Source of the DNA: a virus
Length of the DNA: 47,743 nucleotides
Strand: one strand, 5' to 3'
Virus record (IMG/VR): IMGVR_UViG_3300035168_000051
Coordinates: 1-47,743 of that record
Of the stretch, positions 14,081 to 18,935 are shown in pieces. The notes beneath the pieces are model-generated. The model did no database searches and was not told the origin of the DNA. It worked only from the letters and a program-made list of their open reading frames with translations. The position numbers and the translations under genes were made by a program. Numbering within the stretch: position 1 is the stretch's first letter; each line of letters starts with the position of its first letter.

Positions 14081-14603
14081 AGTTTCCGCCGAGCTGACAG
14101 CGATGTTCATGGGGCTCGCCATGCCGGCGGATGCGGCAGAAAACCCCGCCGTGACCAAGCGCCTCTACGCCGACGCGCTGGCGGGCCTTCCCGCGGCTGA
14201 GACGATCGCCGTTTTGCGGCTCTATCGCATCGGCGACCTCGGCGACGGGACGTGGTGCCCTAAGCCGGGGGAAATCCGCCAGACGATCCTGGCTCGCTTG
14301 GAGCGCCGCGCCGACGCCGACCGGATGGAGCGCATCATCGCCGAGCAGATTTCGGCACGCTCGGAGGCGCGCGGGCCGCAATCGGAGGAAGCGCGCGCTC
14401 ATGTTCAGGCGATGGTCGATCAGTTTAAGGCTGGCGTGCCGCAAGAGCGCCAGAGGGCCGAGCGGCCGCGCTTCCCGACCGAGGATGAGGCCAAGGCCCT
14501 TCTCGCGAACCCGCCGGCGCATCTCACCGGCCCGGTATCCGTCTCCCCCGAACTCGAGGCGAAACTCGCGGAGATCACCGCATTCGCTCGCGAGGTGCTG
14601 TGA
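13980..14603 (+). CDS. Putative replication accessory protein
   Basis: Up to 207 residues; the start is uncertain (ATG at 13980 overlaps the previous gene by 101 bp and lacks a good ribosome site; TTG at 14052 is an alternative). The conserved-looking core is VSAELTAMFMGLAMPADAAE ... DGTWCPKPGEIRQTILARLE, resembling proteins that pair with phage replication initiators. C-terminal part helical. No catalytic motifs. Confidence 0.6.
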   Translation: MQQIGDITRLPTSPAKRPAKPSTSLTTNTVLPTEVSAELTAMFMGLAMPADAAENPAVTKRLYADALAGLPAAETIAVLRLYRIGDLGDGTWCPKPGEIRQTILARLERRADADRMERIIAEQISARSEARGPQSEEARAHVQAMVDQFKAGVPQERQRAERPRFPTEDEAKALLANPPAHLTGPVSVSPELEAKLAEITAFAREVL

Positions 14604-14791
14604 TGGGAGCCCGGAAATTCGAGACGCGCCGCTGCGCCGAGTGCGGCTCCTACTTCGCGCCGACGCAGGGCCGGCAGATGTTTTGCGCGCCGCTGTGCGC
14701 TTCCCGCAGCCGGAACCGCTCGACGCGAGCCGAGTCGCGGCGGATCAGGAAGGCAATCGGGCGGAACTGGGGAAGCGAGTCTCCCCGATGA
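14600..14791 (+). CDS. Small zinc-ribbon protein A
   Basis: 63 residues from GTG 14600 (or ATG 14603). Two Cys pairs, RRCAECGSYF and MFCAPLCASR, make a treble-clef or zinc-ribbon; the tail is basic. Overlaps both neighbours by four bases or fewer. Together with the next gene it forms a tandem pair of related small zinc proteins, perhaps duplicates. Confidence 0.65.
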   Translation: MMGARKFETRRCAECGSYFAPTQGRQMFCAPLCASRSRNRSTRAESRRIRKAIGRNWGSESPR

Positions 14792-14976
14792 CCGAGACCC
14801 CCACGCCCCGCCGCCAGCCGCCCCAGCCCCGCACGCCGAAGACCTGCCTCGCCTGTGGAGCGCCGTTCCTCGGCCTGTCGTTCCAGCGGGCCTGCAGCCC
14901 GGCCTGCAGCCGCCGCGTCCAACGCGCCAAGACCCGCGCCGAGCTCGAGGCCATCCGCCGCGAGGCTGGCCGGTGA
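14788..14976 (+). CDS. Small zinc-ribbon protein B
   Basis: 62 residues, ATGA start overlap. Pro/Arg-rich N-terminus, then KTCLACGAPFLG and RACSPACSRRVQRAKTR, the same Cys spacing as the preceding protein. Likely nucleic-acid binding. Its stop overlaps the GTG of the next gene. Confidence 0.65.
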   Translation: MTETPTPRRQPPQPRTPKTCLACGAPFLGLSFQRACSPACSRRVQRAKTRAELEAIRREAGR

Positions 14977-15155
14977 GGCGGCCCCGGAAGCGGCTGCATC
15001 GCCGCGAGCTCGTGATCCGCCGGCGTCGGATCGCGGTTTGGGAGTTCCGGCGAGGCGTGGGGCGGGACTGGCGGGCGATGGTTCGGGAAGCGGCAAGGGA
15101 AATTCTCAGGGAAGGCCGAGGAGCGCCTTACCTACCGCCTCAGCCATTCCCGTAG
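14973..15155 (+). CDS. Small very basic protein
   Basis: 60 residues with about one third Arg/Lys (RRPRKRLHRRELVIRRRRIA), GTG start overlapping the preceding stop. Could bind nucleic acid. Low-complexity composition keeps confidence moderate. Confidence 0.45.
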   Translation: MRRPRKRLHRRELVIRRRRIAVWEFRRGVGRDWRAMVREAAREILREGRGAPYLPPQPFP

Positions 15156-15187
15156 CCGAGTATGGCTGAATTGCTACACAGACCGGC

Positions 15188-15202
15188 TTGAACAGCGTTC
15201 AA
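15188..15202. promoter_or_regulatory. TTGAA-N5-TTCAA palindrome before the NusG-like gene
   Basis: 5-5-5 inverted repeat 27 bp upstream of the NusG-like start, in a 73-bp gap between genes. Could be an operator for timed expression of the antiterminator. AAGGA ribosome site follows. Confidence 0.35.
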
Positions 15203-15228
15203 ACGGCATCAGGAAAGGACGGCGGGGG

Positions 15229-15735
15229 ATGAGCTGGCATGTCATCCGAACCTTTGGGCGCGATCACCTGGCCGAGACTCACCTCAGGCGAGCCGGGTGG
15301 AGGACGTTCCGGCCGGAGCAGCATCGGTATTTTCGGAACGCCCGAACCGGCAAGATGTCCGATAGGCCGATCAAGACCTCGCTGATGCAGGGCTACGTCT
15401 TCGTGCGCGCCGATCGCCTGTCCGACCTCGGCAGGCTGCGCGATGTGCGAGAGGTCTGCTACATCCTCGGCTCTTGGAACGGAGATCGTTTTGTCCCGGC
15501 AGAAATCCGGCCGGATTGGATCGACGCGATGGAGCATGCAGGGCCGAAGATCGTCGGCAAGAAAATCCCGTTCCAGAAAGGGCGGCGCGTTCGGCTTATA
15601 CTCGGGAAGATCAGCGATATGATTTCTGAATGCGAGGGTGTTGACAAGAAAGGCCGCGTCTTGGTAAGGGTTGATTTGCTCGGGAAGTCTCAGACGGTCG
15701 CCGTCGACCCTGAGCATGTCGAGCTGGCGGATTAA
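15229..15735 (+). CDS. NusG-family transcription factor (probable late antiterminator)
   Basis: 168 residues. N-terminal NGN domain (MSWHVIRTFGRDHLAETHLR ... SLMQGYVFVRADRLSDL ... VREVCYILG) and C-terminal KOW domain (KGRRVRLILGKISDMISE ... RVLVRVDLLGKSQTVAV), the full NusG/RfaH architecture. NusG paralogues such as RfaH and LoaP suppress pausing and termination on specific long operons. Its place at the end of the early region, just before the long late operon, is where lambda places Q. I infer it lets RNA polymerase pass terminators in the late genes, perhaps loading on the hairpin-rich DNA at 15736-16136. Confidence 0.85.
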   Translation: MSWHVIRTFGRDHLAETHLRRAGWRTFRPEQHRYFRNARTGKMSDRPIKTSLMQGYVFVRADRLSDLGRLRDVREVCYILGSWNGDRFVPAEIRPDWIDAMEHAGPKIVGKKIPFQKGRRVRLILGKISDMISECEGVDKKGRVLVRVDLLGKSQTVAVDPEHVELAD

Positions 15736-16136
15736 CTGCTGCGGACACCGCCGCCTCACAGCAAGCGCGCTTCGGCGCGAATGGAGTTCTGCGCCCGGAG
15801 CCGAGAGGCTGGCGGGCGTTTGATTCGGTTTCGAGCGCCAGCAATGGGGTGACGAAAAGGTCGGGTGTGCTCTGTCCGGATAGCGACCGGACGACATTCG
15901 ACGCAATAGCGTAGGGCAAGTTCGGTTGCGCGCTTACACAAGCTGAACGCCGTCGATCTACGCCGCTCGGAAGACGCCAAGCGCGGCTATGGAAATAGCG
16001 CTCGGCGGGTGCGACGCCCGCCGCCAGTTCTCCCGAAAGGGATCGGCCCCGGCCTCTGTCCTCGGACATGCCAGCGCGTGTCACACGGTGGGATCGTAAG
16101 CCGGCGCCGGCGAGCGGTCTTGGGGTCTTCAGTATC
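15736..16136. other. Hairpin-rich non-coding region before the late genes
   Basis: About 400 bp without a convincing gene on either strand. Perfect hairpins: CGCGC-TTCG-GCGCG (15766-15779, UUCG loop), GTCCGG-N7-CCGGAC (15874-15892), AGCG/CGCT with CTAT-GGAA-ATAG (about 15980-16002) and CGGCGGG-N7-CCCGCCG (16003-16023). It lies between the NusG-like gene and the late genes, so it probably holds the late promoter and leader, and possibly the antiterminator's recognition hairpin. No clear -10/-35 pair was found. Confidence 0.5.
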
Positions 16137-16213
16137 GCCCGCGTAGCTCAGTTGGAAGAGCAGCGCCTTTGTAACGCGCCGGTCGCCCGTTCAAATCGTG
16201 GCCGCGGGCTCCA
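16137..16213 (+). tRNA. tRNA-Thr (anticodon TGT), irregular
   Basis: 77-nt cloverleaf: perfect 7-bp acceptor GCCCGCG/CGCGGGC, D-stem GCTC/GAGC, anticodon loop TTTGTAA with TGT at 16170-16172 (reads ACA), T-loop TTCAAAT, discriminator T and encoded CCA at 16211-16213. Two defects: a C-C mismatch at 31:39 and one extra base (T16199) bulged in the 3' T-stem. ACA is a rare codon at this GC, so a phage-supplied tRNA makes sense, but the defects could also mean a decaying copy. Confidence 0.8.
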
Positions 16214-16216
16214 ATA

Positions 16217-16293
16217 TCGGCCGGCGCTGATGGGAGCGCCTGTTCAAGGACAGAGTGGCCCCGCTGGTGACACGGGGCTTTAGCGCCGGCCGA
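16217..16293 (+). ncRNA. Structured RNA candidate directly after the tRNA
   Basis: TCGGCCGGCGCT (16217-16228) and AGCGCCGGCCGA (16282-16293) form a perfect 12-bp closing stem. Inside are CTGT/ACAG and GCCCCG/CGGGGC hairpins. GGCGCT (16223-16228) can alternatively pair with AGCGCC at 16235-16240, so two exclusive folds exist. It may be a processing or termination structure for the tRNA transcript or a separate small RNA. Confidence 0.5.
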
Positions 16294-16372
16294 ATAACCT
16301 CCCACTGCCTTGCAGATGGGCCTCAAAACCACCGCCTGTGTGAGGCTCGCTCATCGAATCCTCCGCGAGAAA

Positions 16373-16392
16373 CCCCGGCATTCATGCCGGGG
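16373..16392 (+). mobile_element. IS200/IS605-type terminal hairpin (left side of relic)
   Basis: CCCCGGCA-TTCA-TGCCGGGG, a perfect 8-bp stem, followed by AGGGATAG and by GGCGC-GTAA-GCGCC (16404-16417). Hairpins of this kind flank tnpB elements. It lies 135 bp upstream of a TnpB-like N-terminal fragment; a matching hairpin follows the TnpB C-terminal fragment at 17419-17438. Confidence 0.45.
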
Positions 16393-16453
16393 AGGGATAG
16401 CGGGGCGCGTAAGCGCCGCCTTGCTTTTGCCGCGTCGGGAGGATACAAAAGGC

Positions 16454-16487
16454 GAACCCGCCGCGCGTTCCAGCGCACGGCGGGTTC
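16454..16487. terminator. Strong bidirectional terminator-like hairpin
   Basis: GAACCCGCCG (16454-16463) and CGGCGGGTTC (16478-16487), a perfect 10-bp stem, with AAAAGGC before and TTCTTG after. The U-run is better on the minus strand (CCTTTTGTAT). Could end transcripts entering this non-coding interval from either side. Confidence 0.5.
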
Positions 16488-16527
16488 TTGACCGACCAAC
16501 TGCACCAACAGTCGAACGGCCCGCCGC

Positions 16528-16608
16528 CTGATTATCACCTTCCGATACCGCGTCAAAGACGCCTGGTCGTGGGTCAGTTTGAAATTCGACGGGATTGACG
16601 GGCTCTGA
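16528..16608 (+). pseudogene. tnpB: TnpB N-terminal fragment
   Basis: Reads LIITFRYRVKDA, the usual start of alphaproteobacterial IS200/IS605 TnpB (RNA-guided nuclease) proteins, with CTG in place of ATG. After 12 residues the similarity ends and the frame stops at 16606. It is separated by about 600 bp of unrelated sequence from a TnpB C-terminal fragment at 17213-17431. Interpreted as the remains of one internally replaced element. Confidence 0.4.
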
Positions 16609-16648
16609 ATTATCCCCACCTTGGACGCTCTACGCTAAGAGGTTAGCC

Positions 16649-16840
16649 ATGAGCACGAAAAGGCCGAAACGCCCCCGCGACCCCAACCAGCTCGCGAAAC
16701 TGGTTGTTGATATCGCTGTCGGCAACGCTCAAGATACGAAAGCCACGCACACGTCTGAGATGGCAAGCTTGGGCCGTCTCGGTGGCCTGCGCGGCGGGGT
16801 TTCGAGAGCGGCAAAAGAGTGGAGGGGAAAATGGAGCTAA
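16649..16840 (+). CDS. Small basic hypothetical protein, possibly truncated
   Basis: 63 residues from an ATG with AAGAGG upstream. MSTKRPKRPRDPNQLAKLVV DIAVGNAQ and the later GRLGGLRGGVSRA resemble a widespread small protein of plasmids and phages that normally continues with a Lys/Arg-rich helix ending in ARW. Here the frame stops early, and the next frame reads DIASEASAG, so a frameshift probably removed the end. Confidence 0.5.
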   Translation: MSTKRPKRPRDPNQLAKLVVDIAVGNAQDTKATHTSEMASLGRLGGLRGGVSRAAKEWRGKWS

Positions 16841-17009
16841 GATCGATGGGATTGATATCGCTAGCGAGGCGTCCGCAGGAGCAGGACACGGCGGCCAGAC
16901 GGCATGACCTTATCGTTTATGGTCGCTTACTAGCGGACGCAATCGGCAAGCGGAGCAACTCGCCGGTGCCCACCCCTTCAGAGCCTCAATCGAAGCGCGA
17001 AGGCCGTAA

Positions 17010-17219
17010 GGACGCGCGGAGGGTTCCGCGAAGACGGTCTCTTCTGGGAAGTTTACAGGAACACGAAACCCGCGCCGCGCGAAAAAACTTGACGCAGGTT
17101 CGGCCGCAGAAATTCGCCGTCGGCGCGAATCCGGTGAATCGAACATTTCTCTCGCGACTGAATACGGCGTCCATCGTGAAACAATCTCCATGATCGTAAG
17201 AGGGCTGATCTGGAAATAA
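17010..17219 (+). pseudogene. Fragment of HNH-type endonuclease C-terminus (HTH)
   Basis: Open frame without a start ending in SAAEIRRRRESGESNI, LATEYGVHRETISMIVRG and LIWK. This is the DNA-binding tail (x-A-x-x-Y-G-V-x-x-x-T-I-x-x-I-x-x-G-x-x-W) of many phage HNH homing endonucleases. The HNH core is absent; TAA at 17007-17009 blocks the frame upstream. Its stop overlaps the start of the TnpB fragment, so two mobile-gene relics abut here. Confidence 0.5.
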
Positions 17220-17431
17220 TCGTCAACGAACGTATGACTTCCCAAGCCTGTTCGTGCTGCGGTTCGTTGAGCAGCAGCACGAGGCCGAAAGGTATCGCGG
17301 GTCTTGGAATAAGGTCCTGGCATTGCGATGACTGCGGTTCTCTTCTCGACAGGGACGTGAACGCGGCTCGGAACATTCTCAGGATCGGCGCGGAACGTCG
17401 CGCTCCAGTAGTGGAAATCCTCGGCCTTTAG
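17213..17431 (+). pseudogene. tnpB: TnpB C-terminal fragment (zinc ribbon and RuvC end)
   Basis: About 72 residues: EIIVNERMTSQACSCCGS, PKGIAGLGIRSWHCDDCGS and DRDVNAARNILRIGAERR. These are the Cys4 zinc ribbon and the last RuvC Asp (DRDVNAA) of IS200/IS605 TnpB. The rest of the nuclease is missing, so it is inactive unless the ATG at 17234 yields a free zinc-ribbon peptide. It ends with TAG at 17429 inside the terminal hairpin. Confidence 0.75.
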
Positions 17432-17438
17432 GCCGGGG
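17419..17438 (+). mobile_element. IS200/IS605 right-end hairpin
   Basis: CCTCGGCC-TTTA-GGCCGGGG forms an 8-bp stem including one G-U pair, overlapping the TnpB stop and followed by AAGACGTTAAG. This is the classical right-end/guide-RNA scaffold end of tnpB elements. The sequence after it starts a different gene. Confidence 0.6.
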
Positions 17439-17683
17439 AAGACGTTAAGATCGGCGCAGAAATCTGCAAGGCCCTCGGCCTCGATGGCAACCGCATCTCG
17501 AAGCTCGAAATGACGTTCACCGCGCAAGAGGCGACGGTCGTCGTCACGCTGGCGCCTCTCGACGCTGATCGCCCCGCCGGCGAGCGCCTGGTCGAGACGC
17601 TGCGGACATTCGACCTAGTTGAGCGGCAGAGCGCCGCCGACCCTGATGGCGTTGATCCGCTCGGGCTGCCTGGCCTTTGCTGA
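17432..17683 (+). CDS. Hypothetical protein whose start was lost at the IS junction
   Basis: Open frame of 83 codons with good coding look from KIGAEICKALGLDGNRISKL (17447) through TFTAQEATVVVTLAPLDADR to the stop at 17683. No ATG, GTG or TTG is present before the core; the region upstream is the IS right end, in the same frame and separated only by TAG. It resembles small alphaproteobacterial phage proteins with an alpha/beta start. Either the insertion removed its start, or an unusual start is used. The next gene starts 2 bp after its stop. Confidence 0.55.
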   Translation, partial: AGEDVKIGAEICKALGLDGNRISKLEMTFTAQEATVVVTLAPLDADRPAGERLVETLRTFDLVERQSAADPDGVDPLGLPGLC

Positions 17684-17685
17684 CC

Positions 17686-17769
17686 ATGACCGAGCAATCT
17701 CTCGCCATTGCCTGCGCCGTCGTCTCGTCTCTCGCTGTGCTGATCGCCGCTCTATCAGGCTATCGCTGA
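17686..17769 (+). CDS. 27-residue membrane peptide
   Basis: MTEQSLAIACAVVSSLAVLI continues to one hydrophobic helix ending GYR. It starts 2 bp after the preceding stop. Possible small phage membrane protein; unverified. Confidence 0.4.
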   Translation: MTEQSLAIACAVVSSLAVLIAALSGYR

Positions 17770-17773
17770 TCTC

Positions 17774-17899
17774 GTGGCGCTTTGCCTGGCATGTCCCTTC
17801 GATCGCCCGCCCCGCGTCTTAGGCCGGCGACGCCTCGGATACCGCCGCCACGCCATGAAGACGGCCAACGCCATGAGCCGCAGAACGGGCCGTGGCTGA
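17774..17899 (+). CDS. Doubtful 41-residue ORF
   Basis: GTG start, product MALCLACPFDRPPRVLGRRR then basic. No strong ribosome site. Weak candidate in the 320-bp stretch before the HNH gene. Confidence 0.25.
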   Translation: MALCLACPFDRPPRVLGRRRLGYRRHAMKTANAMSRRTGRG

Positions 17900-17902
17900 G
17901 CG

Positions 17903-18088
17903 ATGGCGACTGCGGGCCTGCCCTCTAGCAAGCCGGCGAGATCGCTGCGCCAGGAGAGCCTCGGAAGCCGCGCTTGCGGCCTCGCTGCCCTAGGGGGGGT
18001 GGTGAAAACCCGCGGGCGGAGGGGCGCGTACCGGCATGGGAAGCGTTTTTTTGCGCGTGCAAAACCAAAGACAAAGATAACCAGTTAG
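17903..18088 (+). CDS. Doubtful 61-residue ORF
   Basis: Begins MATAGLPSSKPARSLRQESL and ends with a basic tail (GKRFFARAKPKTKITS). It contains a run of seven G and of seven T. No family recognised; it may be untranslated sequence before the HNH gene. Confidence 0.25.
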   Translation: MATAGLPSSKPARSLRQESLGSRACGLAALGGVVKTRGRRGAYRHGKRFFARAKPKTKITS

Positions 18089-18092
18089 TTAT

Positions 18093-18410
18093 ATGCCAAA
18101 AGCACCGCCGCTTCATCGTCCGCTTGGGTGGAAGCGAAGAGCGCCGTGGGTTCATGCTCCTGGGAAGAAGAGCGCGGCGAGTCGAGGTTATGGAACCGAT
18201 TGGGGAAAGCTCAGGGCTGAAGTTCTTGAGGCCGAGCCGTGGTGTCGAGAACATGCCAAGCACGGCGACAGAGTTGCTGCAACGCATGTGGATCACATCG
18301 TTCCGAAGTGTGATGGCGGGACGGATCGGAAATCGAATCTGCAGCCGCTTTGTTACCGCTGTCACATGAGCAAGAGCGGGCGTGAAGGCGCCGAAGCGCG
18401 CCGCAAATGA
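18093..18410 (+). CDS. HNH endonuclease upstream of terminase
   Basis: 105 residues. HNH core in the second half: RAEVLEAEPWCREH, THVDHIVPKCDGGTDR, NLQPLCYRCHMSK. This is the compact HNH type encoded next to terminase genes in HK97-like and other cos phages, where it acts with the terminase in DNA packaging and cos cleavage (shown for HK97 gp74). The ribosome site is poor. Followed 16 bp later by the small terminase gene. Confidence 0.85.
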   Translation: MPKAPPLHRPLGWKRRAPWVHAPGKKSAASRGYGTDWGKLRAEVLEAEPWCREHAKHGDRVAATHVDHIVPKCDGGTDRKSNLQPLCYRCHMSKSGREGAEARRK

Positions 18411-18425
18411 AGAGGCAGTCTTTCT

Positions 18426-18935
18426 GTGGCAAGACCGAGAAAGCCGGATCACCTGAAGCTGGTGTCCGGGACGGCGCAACCATGCCGGATGAATCCGAAG
18501 GCTCCGAAGCCGAAGAGAGAACGTCCTTCTCCGCCGGCACATTTGAGCGACCGTGGTAAGGCCGGATGGGTCGAGGCTGTTCTGATTGCCGATCGCATGG
18601 GTGTGCTGACGGAAGCGGACGGGCTGGCGCTTGAGGCGCTGTCTGAGGCGATTGCGGATATTCGGGCGGCGCGTGCTTCTCTGGCGAGGCCGCTGGTGCT
18701 TGAGGTCGAAGGCGAGCGGCGAGAAGTCGCCGCCGAGAACGAGCGCTACTATTGGACCTTCGGCAAGGGCGGACCGATGCGGCGCGCGCGTCCGGAGATC
18801 GCGGATATCTCGGACGCCGATCGCCGGCTTGCGATGTGGTTCGCCAAGTTCGGCATGACGCCGGCCGACCGGTCGCGGGTCTCTGGCGAGCCAGAGAAAG
18901 AGGCGTCGGTTTTTGACGAGATGTTCGGAAATTAA
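18426..18935 (+). CDS. terS: Terminase small subunit (P27 family)
   Basis: 169 residues, GTG start. Begins MARPRKPDHLKLVSGTAQPC, the usual P27-family start, then LSDRGKAGWVEAVLIADRMG, VLTEADGLALEALSEAIADI and a C-terminus ending in SVFDEMFGN. It recognises packaging sites and recruits the large subunit. TAATG overlap with the large-subunit gene. Confidence 0.9.
   Translation: MARPRKPDHLKLVSGTAQPCRMNPKAPKPKRERPSPPAHLSDRGKAGWVEAVLIADRMGVLTEADGLALEALSEAIADIRAARASLARPLVLEVEGERREVAAENERYYWTFGKGGPMRRARPEIADISDADRRLAMWFAKFGMTPADRSRVSGEPEKEASVFDEMFGN

Noticed and set aside
15611-16084. 157-codon minus-strand ORF after the NusG-like gene
   Set aside because: No ribosome site, no domain, overlaps the NusG-like gene end and hairpin structures.
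16290-16372. Second tRNA after tRNA-Thr
   Set aside because: CCTCAAAACC and TCGAATCC look like anticodon and T-loop pieces, but stems do not pair into a cloverleaf.
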